Below are positions 25,055 through 33,862 of a stretch of 64,000 bases of DNA, in pieces (position 1 is the stretch's first letter; each line of letters opens with the position of its first letter). A program made the translations under genes and the position numbers. The notes under the pieces were generated by a model that was given only the letters and a program-made list of their open reading frames with translations, had not been told where the DNA came from and searched no databases. The stretch comes from Microbacterium sp. LWH11-1.2 (GTDB taxonomy: Bacteria; Actinomycetota; Actinomycetes; Actinomycetales; Microbacteriaceae), in NCBI RefSeq assembly GCF_038397745.1, contig NZ_CP151636.1, positions 2,480,001 to 2,544,000 on the forward strand. Direction: 5' to 3'.

Positions 25055-26673
25055 GGTGTTTCCTCTCGCTGGTCGCGGACCATCTCGACGACCTCTTCGT
25101 ACTTCGGGGAGTTCATGAAGTTGTCGACGGAGACGTGGATCGAGTTCGGCGACTGGGCCTTCGCGCGATCCGTCAGCTGCTGCTGGGTGATCACGAGGTC
25201 GGCCGTGCCGTCGAGGTTCGCGATGGCCTGGTTCGTGACCGTGACGCCCTCGACTCCCGCCTTCTTGAACTTGTTGCGCAGCACGCTCGCGCCCATGGCA
25301 GACGATCCCATCCCGGCGTCGCACGCGAACACGACGCTCTCGATGCGGCGATCCGTCGCGACGCCGCCCGCCGCGCCGGCGGCCGCAGCACCCGAGGAGG
25401 CGCGCAGGGCGTCCATGGCTGCGGACGACTTGCCCTTGTTGGCCTCGGTCTGTGCGATCGCGGCGCCGAAGCTGTCGCCCTCGGCGGCGAGGTCGCGCTT
25501 GCGCGAGGCCCGCAGGATGACGCCCGTGATCAGGAAGGTGACCACGGCGGCGATGACCACCGAGAGGTACACGACGAGGAGGTTGCCGACGCCGCCGCCG
25601 ACGGCGGCCGCCGTCACGGCGATGATGCTGCCCGGAGCTGCCGGGAAGCCGAGGCCGCCGCCGAGCACCATGTTCGTCGTGACGCCCGCTGCACCACCGG
25701 CGATCAGAGCGAGGATCGTGGTGGGCTTGCTCAGCGCGTACGGGAAGTAGATCTCGTGGATGCCGCCGAAGAACTGGATGATCGCCGCACCCGGAGCCGA
25801 GGCCTTGGCCGCGCCGACGCCGAAGAAGGTGAACGCGAGCAGCAGCCCGAGGCCGGGGCCGGGGTTCGCCTCGATGAGGAAGAGGATCGACTTGCCGGTC
25901 TCGGCGGCCTGCTCGATGCCGAGCGGCGTGAACACTCCGTGGTTGATGGCGTTGTTCAGGAACAGCACCTTCGCCGGCTCGACGATGATCGACACCAGCG
26001 GCAGGAGGTTCAGCGACACCAGCCAGTCGACCGCTGCGCCGAGGACGGCGCTGATGCCCAGCATGACGGGGCCGAAGGCGAAGAAGCCGACGATCGCGAG
26101 GATCATGCCGAGGATGCCGGCCGAGAAGTTGTTGACGAGCATCTCGAAGCCGGGGCGGATCCTGCCGTCCCACAGCCGGTCCATCTGCTTCGTGATCCAT
26201 GCGGCGAGCGGCCCCATGATCATGGCCCCGAGGAACATCGGGATGTTGGTGCCGACGATGACACCCATCGTGGCGATCGTCGCGACGACACCGCCGCGCT
26301 CGCCGTAGACCATGCGGCCGGCGGTGTTGGCGATGAGCAGCGGGAGCAGGTAGGTCACCATCGGCCCGACGAGACCGACGTACGCGAAGAAGTTCCCGCC
26401 TTCGCCTTCGGCCAGCGCCGTCATCGCGCCCTGCCAGCCGATGGTGGCGGAGTCGCCTCCGCCGCCGATGATCTCGGCGACCGGGGCCCAGTGCCAGCCG
26501 AAGGGGCTGTCCGCGCCGAAGAATCCGGCCGGGATGAACAGCATGGTGATGAAGCCCCACGCGATGAAGGCCGCGATGTTGGGCATGATCATTCCGGACA
26601 GGAACGTGCCGAAGCGCTGCACGCCTGTTCGGAGGCCGCCCGTTCTCTGGGCGGCGGGTGACGTCGTCGTCAT
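25051..26673 (-). CDS. mtlA: Mannitol PTS EIICB permease
   Basis: A 540-residue mannitol permease. The IIC domain (about residues 15-390) has the membrane helices and the conserved substrate motif GGIHEIYFPY at 303-312. A linker rich in Ala/Ser follows. The IIB domain (about 443-540) has the phosphocysteine C451 in FACDAGMGSSAMG. It lacks a fused IIA, which is supplied by the next gene. It imports mannitol and phosphorylates it. Start and end overlap the neighbouring genes by 4 bp each. Confidence 0.95.
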   Translation of the reverse strand: MTTTSPAAQRTGGLRTGVQRFGTFLSGMIMPNIAAFIAWGFITMLFIPAGFFGADSPFGWHWAPVAEIIGGGGDSATIGWQGAMTALAEGEGGNFFAYVGLVGPMVTYLLPLLIANTAGRMVYGERGGVVATIATMGVIVGTNIPMFLGAMIMGPLAAWITKQMDRLWDGRIRPGFEMLVNNFSAGILGMILAIVGFFAFGPVMLGISAVLGAAVDWLVSLNLLPLVSIIVEPAKVLFLNNAINHGVFTPLGIEQAAETGKSILFLIEANPGPGLGLLLAFTFFGVGAAKASAPGAAIIQFFGGIHEIYFPYALSKPTTILALIAGGAAGVTTNMVLGGGLGFPAAPGSIIAVTAAAVGGGVGNLLVVYLSVVIAAVVTFLITGVILRASRKRDLAAEGDSFGAAIAQTEANKGKSSAAMDALRASSGAAAAGAAGGVATDRRIESVVFACDAGMGSSAMGASVLRNKFKKAGVEGVTVTNQAIANLDGTADLVITQQQLTDRAKAQSPNSIHVSVDNFMNSPKYEEVVEMVRDQREETP

Positions 26674-28355
26674 GATGTCGTCTCTTTCTGGTGAGGGGAG
26701 AGGGCGGCTGTGGCGTCGGCCACGGCCTTGCGGGCACCGGCGGCGTCGTCCGCCGCCAGCGCGACCTGTGCGAGGCTGCGGGCCTCGTCGAGGGTGCGTT
26801 CGGAAAGGGTGTGCCTGACGTCGGCCAGGGCGGAGGGAGCCATCGACAGGCTCGTCGCGCCGAGGCCGACGAGGACGACGGCGAGGAGCGGATCAGCAGC
26901 GGCCTCGCCGCAGATCCCGACCGGCTTGCCGAGTCGCGATCCGGCATCCCCGACCTCGCGCACCAGACGGAGCACGGCGGGGTGCCAGGGATCCTGCAGC
27001 CCGGCCACCGAGCCGAGCATCCGGTCGGCGGCCATCGTGTACTGCGTGAGGTCGTTGGTGCCGATCGAGGCGAAGTCGGCGTGCGCCAGCACACGATCCG
27101 CCAGCAGGGCGCTCGCCGGGACCTCGACCATGACACCGGCGGTCTTCAGCCCGTAGTCGCGGGCGAGCGCCGTGAAGTACACGGTCTCCTCGACGGTCGC
27201 CACCATCGGCGCCATGACCCACAGGTCGGCATCGGTCTCGGCATCCGCCTCGGCGAGAGCGGTCAGCTGCTCGCGGAGGATGTCCTCGCTGGCGCGCAGG
27301 GCCCGGATGCCGCGGAGTCCCAGTGCGGGATTCTCCTCGTGCGCGTCGTTGAGGAACGCGAGCGGCTTGTCGGCTCCGGCGTCGAGCATCCGCACGACGA
27401 CCTTCTTGCCGGGGAATGCCTCGAGCAGCTCGCGATACGACTCGCGCTGCTGTGCGATCGTCGGCGCCTGCGATGACGACAGGAACAGGAACTCGGTGCG
27501 GAAGAGCCCGACGCCCTCGGCCCCCCGTTCGACCGCATCGGCCGCGTCCGCGGGTTTCCCCAGGTTCGCCAGCAGCGCGATCGGCGTGCCGTCGGCGAGG
27601 GCGCCGGGTGTCAGAGGAGCGCTGTCGGCCGACCGGCGGGCAGCGGCGCGCTGTGCGGCGCGATCCTTCTCGTCCGCCGTCGGGTCGACCGTCACGACGC
27701 CGGCGGCCGCGTCCACGATCACCGTGTCGCCGTTCGCCAGCGAGAAACCGTCGGCGACGCCGACGATCGCGACGATGCCCTTCTCGCGGGCGAGGATCGC
27801 CGTGTGCGAGGTCGGCCCGCCGTCGACGGTGATCAGCGCGAGCACCTTGTCCAGGTCGAGCAGCGCGGTGTCTGCCGGAGCGAGGTCGCGCGCGACGAGG
27901 ACGAACGGATGCCCGGGGTCGGGGACGCCGGGGGCGTCGACGCCGCGCAGCCGGGCGAGCACCCGCTGGGCGATGTCGTCGAGGTCGGCGGCGCGCTCGC
28001 CGAGGTAGCCCCCGACGGCCTCGAGCGTCGCGCGGAAGCCGGCGAAGGCGTCGTGCACGGCCCGCTCGGCGGTCGATCCCGCGTCGATCCGTCCGTCGAC
28101 CTCGTCCTGCAGTGTCGGGTCCTCCGCGATCATGGCCTGCGCCTCGAGCACCTCCTGCGCCGAGCCGCCCGCGGTCTCGCCGCGCGCGGTCAGCTCCTGG
28201 GCGACGATCGAGATGGCGTCGCGGACCCTGGCGCGCTCCGCCTCGGCGCCGATGCTGCTCGGGGTGTCGTCGGGCGCGGGCAGGGCCTCGGTCATCCGGA
28301 CGACGGGGCCCTGGGCGACACCGAGGCCGATCCCCACGCCGCGCAGCTCGCTCAT
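26670..28355 (-). CDS. ptsI: PTS enzyme I (phosphoenolpyruvate-protein phosphotransferase)
   Basis: A 561-residue enzyme I that starts the phosphorelay by moving phosphate from PEP to HPr. The phosphohistidine is H184 in GGPTSHTAILAR. The C-terminal PEP-binding barrel has FRTEFLFL, GANDLTQY-like (GTNDLTQY) and GICGEAA motifs. It is translationally coupled to the HPr gene upstream (4-bp overlap) and to EIICB downstream. Finding the general PTS enzymes inside a sugar operon suggests that they are induced with mannitol. Confidence 0.95.
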   Translation of the reverse strand: MSELRGVGIGLGVAQGPVVRMTEALPAPDDTPSSIGAEAERARVRDAISIVAQELTARGETAGGSAQEVLEAQAMIAEDPTLQDEVDGRIDAGSTAERAVHDAFAGFRATLEAVGGYLGERAADLDDIAQRVLARLRGVDAPGVPDPGHPFVLVARDLAPADTALLDLDKVLALITVDGGPTSHTAILAREKGIVAIVGVADGFSLANGDTVIVDAAAGVVTVDPTADEKDRAAQRAAARRSADSAPLTPGALADGTPIALLANLGKPADAADAVERGAEGVGLFRTEFLFLSSSQAPTIAQQRESYRELLEAFPGKKVVVRMLDAGADKPLAFLNDAHEENPALGLRGIRALRASEDILREQLTALAEADAETDADLWVMAPMVATVEETVYFTALARDYGLKTAGVMVEVPASALLADRVLAHADFASIGTNDLTQYTMAADRMLGSVAGLQDPWHPAVLRLVREVGDAGSRLGKPVGICGEAAADPLLAVVLVGLGATSLSMAPSALADVRHTLSERTLDEARSLAQVALAADDAAGARKAVADATAALSPHQKETTS

Positions 28356-28633
28356 CCGGCGGCGTCCTGGTCGTGGTCGGTCGTGAGCAGCTCGGTGAGG
28401 GTGTCGAGCACGCCCTCTGCGCCGTCTCCGTCTGCGGTCAGGGTCACGTAGTCGCCGTACTCGACGGCGAGGGAGATGACGCCCAGGATGCTGGCGGCGT
28501 TCACCGGCTTGCCGGAGTCCTTGGCGATGGTGACGGCCAGGCCGGACTCCTTCGCCGCCTGGGCGAAGAGCTTCGCAGGACGGGCGTGCAGGCCGTGGGA
28601 GGAGCCGATCCGAACGGTGCGTGTGGCGGTCAT
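28352..28633 (-). CDS. ptsH: PTS phosphocarrier protein HPr
   Basis: A 93-residue HPr. The active-site histidine is H16 in SSHGLHARPA, and the regulatory-type serine position is S48 in NAASILG. The ATG at 28633 overlaps the stop of the preceding IIB gene, and its own stop overlaps the enzyme I start. No HPr kinase gene is visible in the window. A second HPr is encoded at 31 kb. Confidence 0.93.
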   Translation of the reverse strand: MTATRTVRIGSSHGLHARPAKLFAQAAKESGLAVTIAKDSGKPVNAASILGVISLAVEYGDYVTLTADGDGAEGVLDTLTELLTTDHDQDAAG

Positions 28634-28947
28634 GATGTTCCTTTCGGGGAGTTCCTGAGCTCGGTGAGGAAGTCGCGGACGAGCGCGAGGGTGGATGACC
28701 CGTCGCGGTCGGCGAACACGTCGTCGGGAAGGACGACCACGGGCGAATGCGCGTGATCGCGGATGGCGTCGAGGCGATCGGCCAGATGCGGCCCCACCAG
28801 GATGAGGTCGTGGTCGCTGGCGGCGACGGAGTGCTCCATCCCGGCTGACGCGTCCCAGTCGAGTCCGGCGTTGGTCGCCGCCCGACGGAGTCGCTGAGCG
28901 ACGAACGTGCTCGACGCGCCGGCGCCGCACACCACGAGGATCTTCAT
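28630..28947 (-). CDS. Stand-alone PTS EIIB component (lactose/cellobiose-type)
   Basis: A 105-residue IIB domain. The phosphocysteine is C7 in VVCGAGASST, followed by FVAQRLR, the P-loop pattern of lactose/cellobiose-type IIB proteins. The ATG at 28947 is chosen because the family begins with this strand; GGAAGGTGG lies just upstream. The frame continues to 29073 without conservation. It is the first gene of the mannitol operon. The permease already has its own IIB domain, so this one has no obvious IIC partner here. It may act on a permease encoded elsewhere or serve regulation. Confidence 0.85.
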   Translation of the reverse strand: MKILVVCGAGASSTFVAQRLRRAATNAGLDWDASAGMEHSVAASDHDLILVGPHLADRLDAIRDHAHSPVVVLPDDVFADRDGSSTLALVRDFLTELRNSPKGTS

Positions 28948-29115
28948 CGATGCCACCTTCCTGAGAACAGTCTGTGAACGCGGGCCCCGGTCGCGCCAAC
29001 ACGTTCCTTTCCGCCCCCGCGGAACAGCGGCTTCCGCGCGCGGGTCTCCGGTAGCTGACATCATGGAGGTCACGCCAGGACAGTGCAGTCAGCACGTGGG
29101 GAAGTCGGAGGGATC
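28948..29115. promoter_or_regulatory. Divergent control region of the mannitol operon and its regulator
   Basis: This 168-bp gap between divergently transcribed genes must hold both promoters and the regulator's operator. An inverted repeat GTTCC (29003-29007) / GGAAC (29021-29025) with a 13-bp GC-rich spacer is the most visible dyad. ATCATG at the regulator start is preceded by GGAGGG. I cannot assign the -35/-10 boxes with confidence. Confidence 0.45.
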
Positions 29116-31038
29116 ATGTCGCGCCAGCGTCAGGACCAGCTCCTCTCCACCCTGCTCCGGCAGGAGGGGTGGGCGACCGCGGCGAGTCTCGCCGACGTTC
29201 TCGGCGTCACACCGCGCAGCATCCGCTCCTATGTCGCCGCGCTGAACGCCCGCACGCCGGGAGCCGGCGTCATCGAATCGGGGCCGGCGGGATATCGCGC
29301 GGGCCCCGGCGCCCGCGGCGCCATCCGGATGCGGCAGACGGGGGAGTCGGCACCGCGCGACCGGCTGCATGCGCTCGTGCGGACTCTGCTGGATCTGCCC
29401 TCCGGCATCGACGTGTTCGACACGGCCGACGAGCTGCACGTCAGCGAGGCCACCCTGGAGGCGGATCTCGTGCGCGTGCGTGGGCTGCTCGACGGCACGG
29501 AGCTCGCACTGGAGCGCGACCGTGAGACAGTGCGGCTGCGGGGGAACGAGGCCGCGCAGCGACGGCTGCTCAGCAGGCTGGCGCACGACGAGATGGACGA
29601 CGCGTCGTTCCACCCGGAGACCTTCCGCCGCGCGCTCTCCGGCAGCGCCGTCGCCGCGCACGCCGTCGGGCCGTTCAAGACCGCGCTGGTGCGCGAGCTG
29701 GGCGAGCTCGGCTACTACGTGAACGAGCTGGCGATCGCCGACGTGCTGCTGCACATCGCGATCGCCGCCGAACGCGTGGCGGCGGGTCACGCGCTCGACT
29801 CCTCGCCTGCGGGCGCCAGGGAGGAGATCCCCCGGGTGGGAGCCGTCATCGCCCGTCTGGCGTCCGAGCACTTCGATGTCGCACTCGGCGAGGGCGACAG
29901 CGGCCACCTCGCCTCGCTGGTACTCACGCGCATCGTCGCCCCCGGCGAGGATGCCGCCCGCGATGTCGCGCGCAGCGGCGTGGATCCCGCGGTGGAGGCC
30001 GCCGTGCGGGCCGAGATCACCCGGGCCGCCGAGGACTACCAGGTCGACCTCGTCGACGAGACCTTCGTCCTGCGCCTCGCGCTGCACGTGCAGAACCTGC
30101 TGCGTCGCGCCGAGGAGAGCGCGCTGACGCGCAACCCGCTCACGCGCTCGCTCAAGACGTCGTACCCGATGATCTTCGAGGTCGCCGTCTCGATCGCGAG
30201 CGGGCTGCACGATCGGGTCGGCACTCCGATCCACGACGACGAGATCGCGTACATCGCCATGCACGTGGGTGGCCGCCTCGAGCGCAGCAGGAAGGCGGAG
30301 TCGATCCTGACCGCGACGATCGTCTGCCCCGGCTACTACGAGCTGCACGAGCTGCTGCGCTCCAGCGTCGACCGGTCGCTCGGGTCGGCCATCGAGGTCA
30401 CCAGCGTCGTCACCAACGTCGATCCCGACTGGGCGTCGTTCGACACCGATCTGGTGCTCAGCACGATCGAGCCGGGATCGGCGGGTGACCGCTTCGTGCG
30501 CATCCAGCCGTTCCTCACCGACGCCGACGTCGACCGCATCCAGCAGGCGGCCGCCCGTCTCCGCCGCGGTCGCCGCCTCACGCGGCTCCGCGGCGAGCTC
30601 GCCCGTTACTTCGACGCGGACGCCTACGTCTTCCCCCTCCCCGACGAGGGCGAGGAGGCGATCATCCGGCGGCTCGGCGGCCTGCTCGTCACGGCGGGCC
30701 TGATCGGCGAGGACTACGTCGAGAACACGATCGCCCGTGAGCGGATGTCCTCGACCGCCTTCACGGATGCACTGGCGGTGCCGCACGCCCTGCAGATGAC
30801 GGCGACTCGCACGGCCATCGCGATCGGGGTCACCGACGGCTCGGCCGCGTGGGGCGGCGGTCGCGTGCAGGTGGTCGCTCTCGCAGCGTTCAGTGAGAGC
30901 GACCGCGCGGCGTTCCAGACCGTCTTCGAGCAGCTCGTCGAGGTGTTCAGCGAACGTGAGAGCGTGCAGCGCATCGTGCGGCGCGGGACGACGTTCGAGG
31001 CGTTCCTCGACGAGCTCGTCGCCGTCATCGACGGCTGA
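29116..31038 (+). CDS. mtlR: MtlR-type PTS-regulated transcriptional activator
   Basis: A 640-residue regulator of the BglG/MtlR class. Domain order is an N-terminal winged HTH (about residues 5-60, with SLADVLGVTPRSIRSYV), a second HTH-like part, PRD1 and PRD2 (with conserved histidines in LLHIAIAAE and YIAMHVGGR), a GatB-like EIIB domain (VCPGYYE, near residue 400) and a mannitol-type EIIA domain with H557 in AVPHA. Such proteins activate mannitol operons when dephosphorylated by active transport. The ATG at 29116 is preferred over 29083 because GGAGGG lies just before it. Divergent from the operon it should control. Confidence 0.9.
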   Translation: MSRQRQDQLLSTLLRQEGWATAASLADVLGVTPRSIRSYVAALNARTPGAGVIESGPAGYRAGPGARGAIRMRQTGESAPRDRLHALVRTLLDLPSGIDVFDTADELHVSEATLEADLVRVRGLLDGTELALERDRETVRLRGNEAAQRRLLSRLAHDEMDDASFHPETFRRALSGSAVAAHAVGPFKTALVRELGELGYYVNELAIADVLLHIAIAAERVAAGHALDSSPAGAREEIPRVGAVIARLASEHFDVALGEGDSGHLASLVLTRIVAPGEDAARDVARSGVDPAVEAAVRAEITRAAEDYQVDLVDETFVLRLALHVQNLLRRAEESALTRNPLTRSLKTSYPMIFEVAVSIASGLHDRVGTPIHDDEIAYIAMHVGGRLERSRKAESILTATIVCPGYYELHELLRSSVDRSLGSAIEVTSVVTNVDPDWASFDTDLVLSTIEPGSAGDRFVRIQPFLTDADVDRIQQAAARLRRGRRLTRLRGELARYFDADAYVFPLPDEGEEAIIRRLGGLLVTAGLIGEDYVENTIARERMSSTAFTDALAVPHALQMTATRTAIAIGVTDGSAAWGGGRVQVVALAAFSESDRAAFQTVFEQLVEVFSERESVQRIVRRGTTFEAFLDELVAVIDG

Positions 31039-31047
31039 GCGCGGCGA

Positions 31048-31311
31048 TCAGGAGCGCGGGGCCAGCACCTCCGCGAGCTGATCCAGCACCGCGTCGGCGG
31101 ACGCCGAATCCGCCGTCTCCAGCACCACCGCGTCGCCGGGGCCGATCGCGAGGTCCATCACCGCGAGCACGCTGCTCAGGTCCACGATCGAGCCGTCGGC
31201 GGTGCGCAGCGTGATCGTCGAGCCGTGCGACTGCGCGAGGCGCACGAGCTCGGCGACCGGACGCGCGTGCACGCCGTTGTGGGTGCTGACGATGATCCGC
31301 CGGGTCGGCAT
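31048..31311 (-). CDS. Second HPr-family phosphocarrier
   Basis: An 87-residue HPr with H15 in HNGVHARPVA and the serine region DLSSVLA. Its sequence differs clearly from the HPr in the mannitol operon. It begins 2 bp after the phosphosugar mutase stop and therefore belongs to the purine nucleoside phosphorylase transcript, ending 9 bp from the convergent mtlR. The frame is open upstream to 31836 inside the mutase gene, which is a shadow. It could serve another EII system or have a regulatory role. Confidence 0.88.
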   Translation of the reverse strand: MPTRRIIVSTHNGVHARPVAELVRLAQSHGSTITLRTADGSIVDLSSVLAVMDLAIGPGDAVVLETADSASADAVLDQLAEVLAPRS

Positions 31312-31313
31312 GG

Positions 31314-32984
31314 TCAGGAGCGCTCGTCGAGCAGCGCGCGCACGCCCGCCTCGATCTCGGTCACGGCCTCGGCAGCGCCCTCGGCGGAGTCGGCGCGCGC
31401 ATCGATGTAGATCTTGAGCTTGGGCTCGGTGCCGCTCGGACGCACGATGACCCGCGACCCGTCGGTGAGACGGTACCGGAGCACATCGCCCGACGGCTGG
31501 CCGTCGCGGCCCTGCAGCAGATCCTCGGCCGAGACGATCGAGCGCCCGGCGATCTGCGTCGGCGGCAGGGTGCGCAGGGCGAGCATCACGTTGCCGATTA
31601 CGGCGAGATCCTCGACGCGCACCGAGACCTGCCCGCTGGCGAAGTGGCCGTAGGTGTCGCCCAGCTCGCGGAGCAGGTCGGCGAGGGTGGCACCGCGTCC
31701 GTGGGCCTCGGCGGCGAGTCCGAGGATGGCGATCGCTGCCGAGATGCCGTCCTTGTCGCGGACGGTCTCCGGGTTCACGAGGTACCCGAGGGCCTCCTCG
31801 AATCCGAACACGATGCCGGGTGCCCGCGAGATCCACTTGAAGCCGGTCAGCGTCTCGTGGAAGTCCAGGCCGTGGTGCGCGGCGACCGCGGCGAGGCCGG
31901 GTGAGGAGACCAGGGAGCAGGCGAGCGATGCGCCGGGTGTGCCGGCGGCTGCCCGGGCGGCCCTGGCGCCGAGCAGGAGGCCGACCTCGTTGCCCGTCAG
32001 GCGACGCCAGCCGTCGGCTGCCGCCTCGTCGGGGATCGCGAGGGCCAGGCGGTCGGCATCCGGGTCGTTCGCCAGGATGAAGTCGGCCTTGGCCCGCCGC
32101 GCCGTCGCGAATGAGAGATCCATCGCCCCCGGCTCCTCCGGGTTCGGGAACGAGACCGTGCGGAACGTGGCATCGGGCGCCAGCTGCTCATCCACGACCG
32201 AGGGCTGCGGGTAGCCGGCCGCTCGGAGGATACGCGACAGCGTCTCCCACCCGACCCCGTGCATCGCCGTGTACACCCAGCGGAGGTCCGACGCGCCCTC
32301 GGGGGCCGGGGCCACGGCCGCGGTCGCCGCGATGTAGGCCTCGACGATGTCCTCGCCGGCCGTCTCGTAGGCGGTGGAGCGGGGGAGGGCTGCCGCATCG
32401 GCGGCATCCGCGATCCGCTGGATGTGCGCGGCGATCTCGGCATCCGCCGGCGCCACGATCTGCGATCCCTGGTCCGCCCCGCCGAGGTACACCTTGTAGC
32501 CGTTGTCGTTCGGCGGGTTGTGGCTCGCGGTCACCATCACGCCGGCGTCTGCGCCGAGCTGGCGCACGGCGAAGGCGAGCACGGGCGTCGGCAGCAGCCG
32601 CGGGAGCAGGATCGCCCGGAGCCCTGCCCCGGCGAACAGCTCGGCGGAGTCGGTGGCGAAGACCCGCGAGTTGCGACGACCGTCGTAGCCGATCACGACG
32701 GTCGGCGTGCCGCCTCCCGCCTTCTCGCGGAGATAGGCGGCGAAACCGGCGGCCGCCTGTGCGACGAGCACGCGGTTCATCCGGTTGCTGCCGGCGCCGA
32801 GCTCACCGCGCAGACCGGCGGTGCCGAACGCGAGTCGCGTGCGGAACCGGTCGTCGAGGTCGGCGATCGCGGCGGGGTCGCCCCCGCCTGCCCGGGTGAT
32901 CAGGCCCGCGAGCTCATCCCGGGTCTCGTGGTCGGGGTCCTGCCGCAGCCAGGCGCGCGCCTCTGCGAGCCGCTCGTCGCTCAC
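31314..32984 (-). CDS. Phosphosugar mutase (phosphoglucomutase/phosphomannomutase family; possible phosphopentomutase)
   Basis: A 556-residue alpha-D-phosphohexomutase. The phosphoserine is S154 in VTASHNPPNDNGYKVY. The metal loop DPDADRLAL and the sugar-binding GFEEALGY are present, and a C-terminal domain has RPSGTEPKLKIY. The length and immediate coupling (4-bp overlap) to purine nucleoside phosphorylase suggest the PGM2-like subgroup, which interconverts pentose-1- and -5-phosphates. Hexose phosphates remain an alternative. From memory, the M. tuberculosis homologue pmmB is next to deoD in the same way. Confidence 0.88.
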   Translation of the reverse strand: MSDERLAEARAWLRQDPDHETRDELAGLITRAGGGDPAAIADLDDRFRTRLAFGTAGLRGELGAGSNRMNRVLVAQAAAGFAAYLREKAGGGTPTVVIGYDGRRNSRVFATDSAELFAGAGLRAILLPRLLPTPVLAFAVRQLGADAGVMVTASHNPPNDNGYKVYLGGADQGSQIVAPADAEIAAHIQRIADAADAAALPRSTAYETAGEDIVEAYIAATAAVAPAPEGASDLRWVYTAMHGVGWETLSRILRAAGYPQPSVVDEQLAPDATFRTVSFPNPEEPGAMDLSFATARRAKADFILANDPDADRLALAIPDEAAADGWRRLTGNEVGLLLGARAARAAAGTPGASLACSLVSSPGLAAVAAHHGLDFHETLTGFKWISRAPGIVFGFEEALGYLVNPETVRDKDGISAAIAILGLAAEAHGRGATLADLLRELGDTYGHFASGQVSVRVEDLAVIGNVMLALRTLPPTQIAGRSIVSAEDLLQGRDGQPSGDVLRYRLTDGSRVIVRPSGTEPKLKIYIDARADSAEGAAEAVTEIEAGVRALLDERS

Positions 32985-33814
32985 AGGGCCTCGACCACCC
33001 TGGCGAGGAGGGCGGAGATCACCGGCTCCGCCTCGCGTCCCGCCTCGATGACCTCGGCGTGGCTGAGGGGGGTCTGCTGGATGCCGGCGGCGAGGTTCGT
33101 GATGAGCGAGAAGCCGAGGATCTCCATGCCGGCCTCGCGCGCCGCGATGGCCTCGAGGGCGGTCGACATGCCGACGATGTGGCCGCCGATCACCTTCGCC
33201 ATCTGCACCTCGGCAGGGGTCTCGTAGTGCGGACCGCGGAACTGCGTGTACACGCCCTCGTCGAGGCTCGGATCGATCGTGCGCGCGATGTCGCGCAGGC
33301 GCTTCGCATAGAGGTCGGTGAGATCGATGAACGTCGCCCCTTCGAGCGGCGAATCGGCCGTGAGGTTGATGTGGTCGCTGATCAGCACCGGCTGGCCCGG
33401 CTTCCAGGTCTCGCGGATGCCGCCGGCGCCGTTGGTGAGCACCATGATCTTCGCCCCCGTGGCGGCGGCGGTGCGGACGCTGTGCACGACGCGGCGCACG
33501 CCGTGGTCCTCGTAGTAGTGGGTGCGGGCGCCGATCACGAGCACGTTCTTCCCACCGGGGGTGCGGATGCTGCGGAGCGTGCCGACGTGGCCCTCCAGCG
33601 CGGGCTTCGAGAACCCGGTCACCTCGGTGGCGGGGATGGTCGCGACGGTCTCGCCGATGATGTCGGCGGCCTTGCCCCAGCCGCTGCCGAGCGTGAGGGC
33701 GATGTCGTGGTTCTCGACGCCGGTCAGGCGCGCGATGTCGGCGGCGGCCTGCGCGGCCACCTCGAACGGGTTCGCGGTCGGGTCGTCGAGGGGGTTGCTG
33801 TGGTTTTCGGGCAT
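32981..33814 (-). CDS. punA: Purine nucleoside phosphorylase (trimeric type)
   Basis: A 277-residue PNP/MTAP-family enzyme that cleaves inosine and guanosine into base and ribose-1-phosphate. The phosphate-binding start TLGSGWG, the catalytic block TNGAGGIRETWKPG and the purine-binding EILGFSLITNLAAG are typical. It complements the adenosine deaminase of the 16-kb block. It has a leaderless promoter and leads the punA-mutase-HPr operon. The gene is also called deoD in some actinobacterial annotations. Confidence 0.93.
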   Translation of the reverse strand: MPENHSNPLDDPTANPFEVAAQAAADIARLTGVENHDIALTLGSGWGKAADIIGETVATIPATEVTGFSKPALEGHVGTLRSIRTPGGKNVLVIGARTHYYEDHGVRRVVHSVRTAAATGAKIMVLTNGAGGIRETWKPGQPVLISDHINLTADSPLEGATFIDLTDLYAKRLRDIARTIDPSLDEGVYTQFRGPHYETPAEVQMAKVIGGHIVGMSTALEAIAAREAGMEILGFSLITNLAAGIQQTPLSHAEVIEAGREAEPVISALLARVVEAL

Positions 33815-33820
33815 GGATCC

Positions 33821-33826
33821 ACTCTA
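33821..33826 (-). promoter_or_regulatory. Leaderless -10 hexamer of punA
   Basis: TAGAGT on the minus strand with a 6-nt spacer (GGATCC) to the ATG, in the 48-bp gap divergent from the LpdA-like gene. Confidence 0.55.
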
Positions 33827-33862
33827 GGAAGGTGCAGGCTCGGGGGCCAGGATTGCGGAAGA

